Assembly (NCBI RefSeq): GCF_008830185.1
Contig: NZ_WAGX01000005.1
Span: 992,001-1,056,000 of the forward strand
Source of the DNA: Candidatus Galacturonatibacter soehngenii
Lineage (GTDB): Bacteria; Bacillota; Clostridia; Lachnospirales; Lachnospiraceae
Reading direction: 5' to 3'
Length of the DNA stretch: 64,000 nucleotides
The position numbers and the translations under genes are program-made. Each line of letters opens with the position of its first letter. The stretch's first letter is position 1. Of the stretch, positions 54,711 to 63,747 are shown piece after piece. The notes under the pieces were generated by a model, which was not told the DNA's origin, searched no databases, and saw only the letters and a program-made list of their open reading frames with translations.

Positions 54711-55664
54711 TTAATATGTAAAGATTTGCACCCAGTACTGTATGCCTGAAGCATTTTGAAGATTACCAACTCCAATATTTACATAGTTTGGATTCATGAT
54801 ATTCGCTCTATGTCCTGGACTATTCATCCAAGCCGTTACGACTTCTTGAGGAGTTTTTTGTCCCCATGCTATATTTTCACCTGCACCACGGTATGTAACT
54901 CCCTGTTCTTTTAATGCAGTAACAAATCCTGTACCATTTGGTCGAACATGCTCAAATTTGGTTTGAATCTCATTTGCTCTTACAGTAGCTGCTTTTGCTA
55001 CATTTGTATCAATTTTTAAAGCTGCTAGTCCTTCTTTTGCACGCTCAGCATTAACAAGATCAACTACTTGCTGTGCATAAGACTTTGTGGAAGTCTCTGT
55101 GCTAGGCGTTTGTGTTTCAGGGGTTTTAGTAGTATTTGTTTCTGTATTCGGTGCCTTTGTATTGGTTGTTTCGGTATTGGTTGTCGTTTCTTGATTCGGT
55201 GTTGTATCTTTTGTTACTTCTGTTTCTGGCACTGTAGCCTCTTTTGATGTATCAGTAGTGTCGGTCTCATTTGTAGACTCTGTCGGTACCTCCACCTGTG
55301 TTTGATTGTTACAGTATTGCTGGTTTAGTTGAGCCGTTGCATTTTTAACTGCCTCTGCTAGTTCTTCATTTGTGCATGTCCCATTTGAATACTGCGCACC
55401 AAGCACATCGTTGATGTTTATTTTATCTAATTGCTGTATTGCTTCACAATTTTGTTGATTGAGAGCCTCTGCCCAGTTTGCGCAGTTTGCGTTTACTCCT
55501 GCATTTTTAAGCTGGCTTTGTAAGTCTTGTAAGTTACAGTTTCCATTAATGGTTATTATTTTTTGTCCACCGCTATTGTTTAACCCTGCGGCTTCTGAAC
55601 TCATTGGTATCATGCTCACTGCTATTGTAATTGCCACCATTCCTAGTGTTGTTACTTTTTTCAT
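54711..55664 (-). CDS. Secreted CAP (SCP-like) domain protein
   Basis: 317 residues: signal peptide (1-25, SSEAAG), an N-terminal Asn/Gln/Cys-rich part (about 30-125), a Thr/Glu/Asn-rich linker (about 125-195) and a C-terminal CAP domain (about 200-317) with EFEHVRPNG-like HVRPNG, GENIAWG and SPGHRANIMN, the usual His/Glu pocket. Bacterial YkwD-type proteins of this kind are common in spore formers and act at the wall or in spore-related layers; the molecular role is unclear. ATG 55664 with GGAGGA upstream; single gene. Confidence 0.88.
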   Translation of the reverse strand: MKKVTTLGMVAITIAVSMIPMSSEAAGLNNSGGQKIITINGNCNLQDLQSQLKNAGVNANCANWAEALNQQNCEAIQQLDKININDVLGAQYSNGTCTNEELAEAVKNATAQLNQQYCNNQTQVEVPTESTNETDTTDTSKEATVPETEVTKDTTPNQETTTNTETTNTKAPNTETNTTKTPETQTPSTETSTKSYAQQVVDLVNAERAKEGLAALKIDTNVAKAATVRANEIQTKFEHVRPNGTGFVTALKEQGVTYRGAGENIAWGQKTPQEVVTAWMNSPGHRANIMNPNYVNIGVGNLQNASGIQYWVQIFTY

Positions 55665-55827
55665 TGAACTTTCCTCCTTCTAGAATGTTACAAATTTATT
55701 ACGTATTTATTACAAAACAATCATAACACTCTTATTTGTAACATACTAGCGGGAATAAATGGGAATGATTTTGCAACGAAAAATAATAGCATAAAAGCCT
55801 TTCTTGCTCTTATATGTTCTATCTATT

Positions 55828-57522
55828 TTAAGTAATCAACGTACTAAAAGCATTGTAGACATCCAAGATTCCGTAACCCCAGTCACGATTTGGATAAACC
55901 ACACTTGGATCTCTTCTTGCTCCACGAATCAAAAAATTCTTTATCTGCAGTGTGTCCATTTGTGTCTGGTTTCCTTTCACAATTCCCCATTCCAAAAGCA
56001 TGGCAACAACACCTGTTGTAAATCCTGCTGCTATACTAGTACCTGACTGTGTTGTATATGTATTTCCAATGGCTGGAACAACCATATTTACCCCTGGTGA
56101 AGCAAAGGAAGGATTTACAACATTATCTAGAGTATATCCCCTACTCGAATAAATATATAATCCGGAATTTCGATAATCATAAGCAGCTGTAACAATCGGG
56201 ATGACTGTATTGCCTGGTGAGGTAAGTGTGTAATACGGCTCAGGTCTTATAAATCTGGTTCCTTCCGTTAAAAAGTTATTAATTGGAAGCCAAATATTAA
56301 AACTTGGCTCTATGTTAATCGCTGAATAAACGCGAAAGCGCCAAATGCCCTCCATCGGATTTTGGAATCGAATTAAAATAAGTTCTCCTCCTGTTTGCGC
56401 TTCTACTAATTCATAATCCACAAATACCCTTGTATTCTCAAAAATAAAATTAAGTTCTCTTGTTTCTTTTAATCTTGCTGGAATACGTGGTATGTATTGT
56501 CCCGTTGGTGAGAATAAGTCGATTGAAAAAATATTTGGACTTTGTCCCCATAATTCCATAGAAAAACCTGGATTATTAGGCCCTATGTTTAATTCCACGG
56601 TATCATATCCAATGGTAGGATCTACAGTTGCTGCATAATGATGCCCCCGATTTCCTTCATTTCCACCCGCAATAGAGATTCCAACTCCTCGTTGTGTGGA
56701 AAGTGATGTAATATAAATACTCAGTGGTAATTGTGCATTGTGAGCCCCTTGTGAAGTACCAAGACCAATGCAAATTGATATTGGGCGAGACAGCCTTCTA
56801 GATACATTAATTAAATATTTAATGCCTTGCATGATGTCATTTTCCTGATAACAATTTGCATCTTGTGGTATAAAAAAAAATCGTTTTAAAAATTCCTTTG
56901 CTTGCTTTAATTTTACAACTACAATTTTAGCATCTTGTGCAACTCCCGAAAAACCCTGTGACACATTACGAGTCCCCGCAGCTATACCAGCGATTGCTGT
57001 CCCATGTCCGATTTCGTCTACACTAGGTACAATTGAAAGGGGATTGGTACTAGCAAGTGCAAGATTGATTTGTTCTTGTGTATATTCGGTTCCATAAAAG
57101 AATCCTTCTGGACTTCCATCTGGACTTTGAATGGTTTGATCCCAAATAGAAATGATTCTAGTTGTTCCATCAGGATTCTTAAATGCATCATGCATATAAT
57201 CAATTCCTGTATCTACAATTCCAACTATGACCCCCTCGCCAGTCAAATTCAAATAGCTACTATTTTGAATCCTTGCAACGCCTGAATCTTCTAAGCTATT
57301 TATATCCATTAATCCAAAGCAACTAGGGTAAATACTATAAGAATATCTAGGGATCAAATTATCTGGTATTAATGCTAGTGGCAAATATGCAACTGCAAAT
57401 ATATTATTAATGTTTTCATAACAAAACTCTGGAACTGCTTTTATACTATCTGGAATTTCATCAATTTCAAATATAAAATCTCCAAATTCTTCACTTACAA
57501 TACGATCCGCACAATTATCCAA
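55828..57522 (-). CDS. S8 subtilisin-like protease (CspB/CspC group)
   Basis: 564-residue subtilase without a signal peptide or an obvious propeptide. All three catalytic residues are visible: Asp in VDTGIDYMHD, His in GHGTAIAG and Ser in GTSIAAG. There is a long insertion (about 230-430) typical of the Csp germination-protease group, so it may act in spore germination or sporulation. The start is a TTG at 57520-57522 with GGAGG nine bases before it. It ends the four-gene unit that begins at 63627. Confidence 0.87.
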   Translation of the reverse strand: MDNCADRIVSEEFGDFIFEIDEIPDSIKAVPEFCYENINNIFAVAYLPLALIPDNLIPRYSYSIYPSCFGLMDINSLEDSGVARIQNSSYLNLTGEGVIVGIVDTGIDYMHDAFKNPDGTTRIISIWDQTIQSPDGSPEGFFYGTEYTQEQINLALASTNPLSIVPSVDEIGHGTAIAGIAAGTRNVSQGFSGVAQDAKIVVVKLKQAKEFLKRFFFIPQDANCYQENDIMQGIKYLINVSRRLSRPISICIGLGTSQGAHNAQLPLSIYITSLSTQRGVGISIAGGNEGNRGHHYAATVDPTIGYDTVELNIGPNNPGFSMELWGQSPNIFSIDLFSPTGQYIPRIPARLKETRELNFIFENTRVFVDYELVEAQTGGELILIRFQNPMEGIWRFRVYSAINIEPSFNIWLPINNFLTEGTRFIRPEPYYTLTSPGNTVIPIVTAAYDYRNSGLYIYSSRGYTLDNVVNPSFASPGVNMVVPAIGNTYTTQSGTSIAAGFTTGVVAMLLEWGIVKGNQTQMDTLQIKNFLIRGARRDPSVVYPNRDWGYGILDVYNAFSTLIT

Positions 57523-57555
57523 TTAGCCAAGCCTCCTTTTTTAGTATTCTAACGA

Positions 57556-59604
57556 CTACTTTACATCTCTACTAAACTCTCCTTTTTCGTTGACTAAAAA
57601 AACTTCCATTAGTATTTGTTTCGTTTGCCAATCATCAAAAGTAACTGGTTCCCCCAGTAAAATAGTATGAGCTATTTCAACTCCCAATTCACCCATTCGA
57701 AATGGTTGCTGTGCAATGGTTCCTTGCATATCTCCCCTTTTTATTGCTTCTAATATTGAAGGTCCCGCATCAAAACCAATAAGCAATATCTGGCCTTTTT
57801 TTCCTGCCTCTACAATAGCCCTTGCTGCCCCTAATGCCATTGTTCCATTTTCACTAAATACTACCGCTAAATCATCTTTGTAGTCTAAAAGGATCTTTTT
57901 CATTTCTACATATGCTTCTTCCTCTATACTATTAGCTGTCACCTCTGCAACCAAATCATAACCTGCTTGTGTTAATACTCCTTCAAATCCTTCTCCTCTA
58001 AGTAATGCATATTTAGCAGTTTGTTGTACTTTTATAATTGCAAAGTTCTTACTTACTAACTTATATTCTTCAATCAAGTCAAGAGCATATTCTCCTGCCA
58101 AAACACCACCGCCAAAATTATCCGATACAATAAAGGCCGCAACATTTGCACCTCCTGTTCCCGTATCAATTGCTACTACTGGAATGTTATACTTTTGCGC
58201 ATTCTCTACTACTACTGGCATTAATTCTGGATTATAGGGCGCAATGATTAAGGCATCAATTCCTTGCGTAATCATGTCTATACTACCAGTAACCATTTCA
58301 ATGGAATTACTTTTTTCATCGTTTAACAAAAGATTAATTCCAAGTTCTCTCGCTTTAGACACCACTCCGCTTTGCATGGTTTGCCAAAATTCAAGAGAAG
58401 CATCAAATACGGACCATCCAAAAGTAAGTATTTTTTGTGGCGGTAAAATACTCTCTTTCATTTCTACATTATTTTCTTTTTTTTTAAATTTCATTATGTT
58501 GTTGGATTCATTTTTTCGATGAAGGGGTGTAATTTGAATGTACTTATCTCCTGTTACTCGAATTAGTTCGAATTTCCTTTGTAAAATCTCAAATACTCCA
58601 AACGTAACAGGATGAAATCGTAACTTAGATACAGGTGGACACATATAGCCTGTATTGATGTGTTTATAATCATTATTATATATCATAGGTGCATGGGTAT
58701 GTCCCATCACCACAATGTTTATCGATTCTTTACAGCACTTTTTTAAAAAACTATCCGCTACATACATGCTATTATAATCATCTAGGATATTAGAAAGTTC
58801 AATCTGGTGGCCTAAAATCCCTTTGTTTTGATAAATGGTCTTTACTTCGTCTAATGTTACCGTGATAAATCGATTGATTTGAATGGGTAAATTTCCAGGC
58901 ATGCCTGTAACGTTTATCAATGCATCAATAAAACTACAAACGGTATTATATTTATTATCGAAGTTTTCATAAAAGAAGGGTAGCTTGGGAAGAAAATCAT
59001 TGTAGCTATAAGAGCTGTATTCATTTAGATCACTGATGGACTTATTGGGTGTTGTCATTAAGTCTTTATGTATTTTATATGCCATTGCCCTAGTTACAAA
59101 ATACCCCAGCGGCAATGGTGAAATATGACTTATAAAATACGGTGCGTTTACTGCGGTACATTCATGTCCATGCATAAACTGCATATGGGTATCGTAAATC
59201 GGAACATATACACCATAATGATATTTCATGACATAGCCGTCATTTGTTCTTAACTTATCAAGGTCTGCCTTCGTTACATTCATATCATGATCGCCAGGTA
59301 TAAATACCATCCTACCCTTAAGAGCACTTAAAGCTTCTCTAAGCTTGCCTTCTTTTCCTAATATATTGGGATGTGTACGAATAATGTCGTCAATGGATGG
59401 AGGTAATTGTTCTGGTGGATACGACCAAAACTCAAAAATATCCCCAAGAAGAACTACCTCTTCTATGCTCTCTGCTAAATCTATAATATAATTTAAAACA
59501 GATACTACATATTTTTCATGTATCTCTTTTCGATACCATACAGTAGGCGCATTGGTTCCCATATGAATATCGCTTAAAACAATGACCAAATTCCTTTCTT
59601 CCAT
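57556..59604 (-). CDS. Metallophosphoesterase fused to a sugar-binding-protein-like domain
   Basis: 682 residues with no signal peptide. Residues 1-340 are a calcineurin-like metallophosphoesterase: SDIHMG, LLGDIFEFW, PGDHDMN, a HGHE region and GHTHAP give the complete metal-ligand set; it recalls LpxH-type phosphatases. After a lysine-rich linker (about 370-385), residues about 390-682 form a RbsB-type periplasmic-binding-protein fold (ILTFGWSVFDASLEFWQTM, SDNFGGGVLAGEYA, IGFDAGPSILEAIKRGDM). Both domains would be inside the cell. A ligand may thus control hydrolysis of an unknown phosphoester. ATG 59604 has GGGAG five bases ahead. Confidence 0.85.
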   Translation of the reverse strand: MEERNLVIVLSDIHMGTNAPTVWYRKEIHEKYVVSVLNYIIDLAESIEEVVLLGDIFEFWSYPPEQLPPSIDDIIRTHPNILGKEGKLREALSALKGRMVFIPGDHDMNVTKADLDKLRTNDGYVMKYHYGVYVPIYDTHMQFMHGHECTAVNAPYFISHISPLPLGYFVTRAMAYKIHKDLMTTPNKSISDLNEYSSYSYNDFLPKLPFFYENFDNKYNTVCSFIDALINVTGMPGNLPIQINRFITVTLDEVKTIYQNKGILGHQIELSNILDDYNSMYVADSFLKKCCKESINIVVMGHTHAPMIYNNDYKHINTGYMCPPVSKLRFHPVTFGVFEILQRKFELIRVTGDKYIQITPLHRKNESNNIMKFKKKENNVEMKESILPPQKILTFGWSVFDASLEFWQTMQSGVVSKARELGINLLLNDEKSNSIEMVTGSIDMITQGIDALIIAPYNPELMPVVVENAQKYNIPVVAIDTGTGGANVAAFIVSDNFGGGVLAGEYALDLIEEYKLVSKNFAIIKVQQTAKYALLRGEGFEGVLTQAGYDLVAEVTANSIEEEAYVEMKKILLDYKDDLAVVFSENGTMALGAARAIVEAGKKGQILLIGFDAGPSILEAIKRGDMQGTIAQQPFRMGELGVEIAHTILLGEPVTFDDWQTKQILMEVFLVNEKGEFSRDVK

Positions 59605-59657
59605 ACATACTCCCACTTTTCACTATTACAAAACAATATATGTATGAAAAATTCCTA

Positions 59658-60869
59658 TTATACGGAAAATTTCTCCATACGCGCAATCACGCGAGGCTCA
59701 TCTTCATTATAATAATTGCATCTTTTTAGTAATTGAAGCGCAATATCTTCTTTGCCTTGATTCATCATATCATCTGATATTTGCAACAACGTATCAATTG
59801 CTAGCTCATTCGTGTCACAAAACAACATGACCGCAATAGAAATTGCAATATAAGTAACCTTTCTGTTACATAAATAGATAATATCAGTCTTAAGAGGCTG
59901 TTTCTTTTTATATCGCTTGATGATATCGTTTAGGTTGCGAAAGTAGTTCATCAACGTCGCAAAATCATTCACATAATCAAGTGCTGTTCTTAATTGGCAC
60001 ATTCTCTCGTTTTCACAAGTCGATATTACTTGCATAGATAATTTTAGCTCCCCTGTTGTATCCGAAGCTTCCAACAAGACATCTGGCCTTTTTTCGTAAC
60101 ATTCCATAAAATATTGCTTGGCACCTTCGATATCTTTTTCTTTGAAAAATACAGCAAGTTTTTCTTTCATTTCTTTTGTCTCTGTTTTTTCTGCGGACAT
60201 TCCAACCATACATTCATAAGCCTTTAACTGATTAGCCTCAACCCAAACGAGTAATAAAAACTCCGAAATAAATCCAAACACTCTTTTGTGATAGTCATCG
60301 TATGAGGAGATATCGATTCTTTTTTCTACTTCTAGTAATATCGTAAAGAGCCATTTTGCATAAGCATCAAACAACGGTTTGGAGGCTACCATAATATTAC
60401 CAAAGTAAGATTCTTTTGCATGTACAAGTCGATTAAAATGTTCGTAATATTCGGGATATAATTCTTGTATCACTTCACCTGTCTTAATTAAATCATTGAT
60501 ATTATGCGCATCTTTATATCCCTCATAATACGTATAATCATAATGCAACCTTTTTGAGGTAATTAAATCATATTGTTGTAAAATATCTTTTAATTCAGTT
60601 TCAGAAAAGATTTTTCCGCTTTTATTAATTAAATATCTACGATAATGACAAATTCCAACGTAATCGGCAGACGTTTCATTTTTCCACACCCAGTATACAC
60701 CAGTTAGCTCACTAAAACTTGCGTTACGCTTCGATATATTATCTCCTGTATTATCTGCTAGATAACCTAAGTCAAAAGACAACGCCCTTCCAACATGAAG
60801 CGGAATATACATTGTATCCTTTGGCTCGTCGAATTTTTTATGTGTCATGGTAAACATTTTAACAGACAT
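59658..60869 (-). CDS. DUF4422 protein with extra helical C-terminal domain
   Basis: 403 residues. Residues 1-225 match the DUF4422 family found in polysaccharide-synthesis loci (VGICHYRRY and LSFDLGYLADN are visible), thought to be glycosyltransferase-like with an uncertain role. Residues about 230-403 are helical and repeat-like (TPR-type look), not part of the normal family length of about 240-260. No transmembrane segment. It starts 22 bases after the upstream zinc-ribbon gene's stop and is co-transcribed. Confidence 0.75.
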   Translation of the reverse strand: MSVKMFTMTHKKFDEPKDTMYIPLHVGRALSFDLGYLADNTGDNISKRNASFSELTGVYWVWKNETSADYVGICHYRRYLINKSGKIFSETELKDILQQYDLITSKRLHYDYTYYEGYKDAHNINDLIKTGEVIQELYPEYYEHFNRLVHAKESYFGNIMVASKPLFDAYAKWLFTILLEVEKRIDISSYDDYHKRVFGFISEFLLLVWVEANQLKAYECMVGMSAEKTETKEMKEKLAVFFKEKDIEGAKQYFMECYEKRPDVLLEASDTTGELKLSMQVISTCENERMCQLRTALDYVNDFATLMNYFRNLNDIIKRYKKKQPLKTDIIYLCNRKVTYIAISIAVMLFCDTNELAIDTLLQISDDMMNQGKEDIALQLLKRCNYYNEDEPRVIARMEKFSV

Positions 60870-60891
60870 TCTTTATCCTCCGTAATCTTGA

Positions 60892-63627
60892 TTAATCATT
60901 CATTTTACTTCCGCATTTTGGACATATATTACCATGAGAATAAACAAAACCACACCGATAACAGCATTTTACCTTATGCTCTTCTTTTGCCAAATACGAT
61001 ACATTCCTAGATTCTGGTTTTTCTTTTAAATACATAACAAAATTATTCAACACCTCTCCAACAGGCTTTAAGTCCTTTATTTTGAGTGAATTTGCAATTT
61101 TAATCGTATTGCTAACTGTTTCTACATAAATTCCTCTCTTTAACATCCCATTATGCGTAAATACTTTTTCAATTCGCATGATATCTATTTTCCCGCCATT
61201 TAAAAGAGAATGATAGAAGATATGATTGGGAGTTAAAATAAACCCACTTTCCCCATTTGAAGCATAAGAGGTATCGCAAATCAAAATTGGATATTCATAC
61301 TTTTCTATCCCTTTTGCGTAAGAATTTATTGCATTTTGTATGATTATGGTTTCCTCATCCTCATGCTTGCCTCGAAGCATTTTTCTTACATTATAAAAAT
61401 ACATTCTGGAATCTAAATTTAAATAATCTCCAAGCTCTTTGATTAGTTTATTTACTAATTGTTCGCATTCATCGCTTTTTAATTTGGTTAGACGTTTGTC
61501 AATCTGACCAAGCATATCCTCTTTTAGTTCAGGTAAATATTCTCCAAGCAAAATCTGTTCATAGGCTTGGATTCCTTCTTCAAAGGTCAAATCTGCTGGT
61601 TCCTTACATATATCTTGAATTGCAGACAAATCAGCATTGTAGATTTTTTGCTTTAACTTTTCAAGCGTTGGAGCCACATTTCGTTCTTCAAAATGAAGCT
61701 CTTGCAATTGTTCATACGCTTTTTGATAGGCCTTACGATTTCTTGGATTTAATCGCTTCATCATGGAAGAAATCTCTTGTTTTTGGGCTTCATCCAATTT
61801 TTCTTCTAGCAGCTTTTCATAAAGTCTCGTATCAATATTATGATACTCTTTCATCTTATCTTTTAGCTGTTCGTACTGCCTTTTGCTTAAATCCTTTGGT
61901 GCCTTGCTTACTAAATTCTCTAATTCACTTTTTGCTTTTTTTTCTAGTACTTTCTTTAAAGAATCTATAATAGGACTATTTATATCTTCCTTTCGTTTCG
62001 TTTTGGTAATTTCCTCTAATATCTTTTCCACTTGTGAAAAGCTTTTATCTTTGCATTCTGCTACCTTTTTGCGTATTTCTTCTTCCGCTTCTTCATCAAG
62101 GCGCTCATCAATTAATTGTATTGCACTTACTTTTTTCTCCTCTTCCATATCCTCTATTAACGGTATTCTGTCTCTAAGTTCTTGAAGTTGTAATTTGGGT
62201 AACTTCTTCAATTCAAATGCAATGTCACTTCTATCTCCCTTTTTTACCAATTCTTTAAAATGAAAAAAGGCTTCCATTGATAAGGAGAAGGTATCTTTTT
62301 GTTTGGTTGGTGCTTCTTGTAAATATGGAGTTTCTTCTTTCTTATCCGATTCCAAATGATTCGTGGTTTTAGTTGCATTCTTGGTGAATGGATGTATCTT
62401 TTTTGTTTCTTTGTCTTCTTTTTCTCTTTCAACAAAATTCGTCTTTGACTCAATCACTTGTGAACGTTCTAAATCTAGCTTCTTTTCTTCTTTTTCTTGT
62501 CTTACTTGTCTTTTTTGAATCTCACGTTCAATTACTTCTTTATATTTATCAACGATTTCTTGAGGATAGAATCCAGATTCTAATTTTTCTAACAAGGCAT
62601 TTAACTCTTCCTGGGTCAAAGCTTCATATTGTTCAAGCTCATAAAGCGACTCTAACTCCTCTCCTGTCTCTTCCTCGCCTTGCTTTAGATATTCTGATTC
62701 ATACTGATTGAAATTGCTGTTTGATATCCTTTGTCCTTTTTTTCCTAATAACTCCTGATAGTCTTCATAGGCTACTTTATCATCCTCGAAGCTAAGTTGA
62801 AAAACATCTCCCTCTGCTAATAATTGCTTTGGTTTTGGGGTATAGAAGCGATTGCATGCACTACATGTATAAGCTCTTGCTAAATATACCCCTCCCTCAT
62901 CCGTTTCAATACGAAATTCTTGCCCTTTTGGATAAACCACCATATGAAGCTTGCTTTGGCATGTAGGACATTTGTAATTTACCATATAAAACTGGTTTCC
63001 AAGACGTGCCTTTGCTTTATCTTCCATAGTCAGTTCTTCCTTTACAAAGGTGAGGTTTATTGAATTCCAAATCACCTTATGCCAAAGGCCAAGTCTATAC
63101 TCTTCATCTTCTTCCTCTGATATCGATGTTTCCTTTTCTTCTTCTTCTGCTTCTTTTTCTTCCAAAGGTGTTTTCTCATCCAGAATCATTTGTATAACCT
63201 CTTCATAAGTCATTTGGATTCCTTCTTTGAAAAAACGCAAGTTATCTTTGGTCAATGAGGCTTCCACTCCTATTTCTTTAAAGATGTATGCCAGTAAATG
63301 ATTTAGCTGGTCATAATCCTTTTCTACCTTAAGCCCTTTGATACTCCCCCATTTACCAAATGTATATAAAATCATATTGATTGCATTTTCAAGCGTTTCA
63401 TTCTCTGTTATTTCCCAGGCCGTCTCTTCATTTACTGTGATATCAATGATATTACTGTAGGTTCTTTTGTTATCAAAATTAAAAAAAAGAGAACGTACTT
63501 TACCAAGTAAAATCAAATCGTTATTATTAATAATAAACAACTCATTCCACTGTACGTTTTCACCCATTGTTTTTATCATCTTATGAAATATTACTTTTAA
63601 TTTATCATTTGCTTTTAATAGAATCAT
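60892..63627 (-). CDS. Large helical protein with two zinc ribbons, function unknown
   Basis: 911 residues. Residues 1-165 form a mixed domain of no recognised family; a first zinc ribbon (CPTCQ...CSAC, about 225-265) follows; residues about 290-720 are a long, highly charged Glu/Lys-rich helical stretch; about 780-870 a beta-rich PH-like domain (ILTPNHIFYHSLL, GKIDIMRIEKV); and the end is a second zinc ribbon (CYRCGFVYSHGNICPKCG). No signal peptide. ATG 63627 has AAGGAG eight bases ahead. First gene of the 55828-63627 unit. Might be a scaffold or regulator of its neighbours, but function is unknown. Confidence 0.7.
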   Translation of the reverse strand: MILLKANDKLKVIFHKMIKTMGENVQWNELFIINNNDLILLGKVRSLFFNFDNKRTYSNIIDITVNEETAWEITENETLENAINMILYTFGKWGSIKGLKVEKDYDQLNHLLAYIFKEIGVEASLTKDNLRFFKEGIQMTYEEVIQMILDEKTPLEEKEAEEEEKETSISEEEDEEYRLGLWHKVIWNSINLTFVKEELTMEDKAKARLGNQFYMVNYKCPTCQSKLHMVVYPKGQEFRIETDEGGVYLARAYTCSACNRFYTPKPKQLLAEGDVFQLSFEDDKVAYEDYQELLGKKGQRISNSNFNQYESEYLKQGEEETGEELESLYELEQYEALTQEELNALLEKLESGFYPQEIVDKYKEVIEREIQKRQVRQEKEEKKLDLERSQVIESKTNFVEREKEDKETKKIHPFTKNATKTTNHLESDKKEETPYLQEAPTKQKDTFSLSMEAFFHFKELVKKGDRSDIAFELKKLPKLQLQELRDRIPLIEDMEEEKKVSAIQLIDERLDEEAEEEIRKKVAECKDKSFSQVEKILEEITKTKRKEDINSPIIDSLKKVLEKKAKSELENLVSKAPKDLSKRQYEQLKDKMKEYHNIDTRLYEKLLEEKLDEAQKQEISSMMKRLNPRNRKAYQKAYEQLQELHFEERNVAPTLEKLKQKIYNADLSAIQDICKEPADLTFEEGIQAYEQILLGEYLPELKEDMLGQIDKRLTKLKSDECEQLVNKLIKELGDYLNLDSRMYFYNVRKMLRGKHEDEETIIIQNAINSYAKGIEKYEYPILICDTSYASNGESGFILTPNHIFYHSLLNGGKIDIMRIEKVFTHNGMLKRGIYVETVSNTIKIANSLKIKDLKPVGEVLNNFVMYLKEKPESRNVSYLAKEEHKVKCCYRCGFVYSHGNICPKCGSKMND

Positions 63628-63682
63628 CCTCATCACTCCTTGTAACTATTATAACGTGACTTTGGTAAATTCTCCATAAAAA

Positions 63683-63731
63683 ACAAAAAAACAAGATAGG
63701 TACTTTAGTCACAGTACTATCTTGTTTTTTA
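63683..63731. terminator. Bidirectional terminator between LacI-family and zinc-ribbon genes
   Basis: AAAACAAGATAG / CTATCTTGTTTT stem with a bulge and loop and T/A runs on both sides. Confidence 0.85.
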
Positions 63732-63747
63732 TTTTGTCTATTCTATA

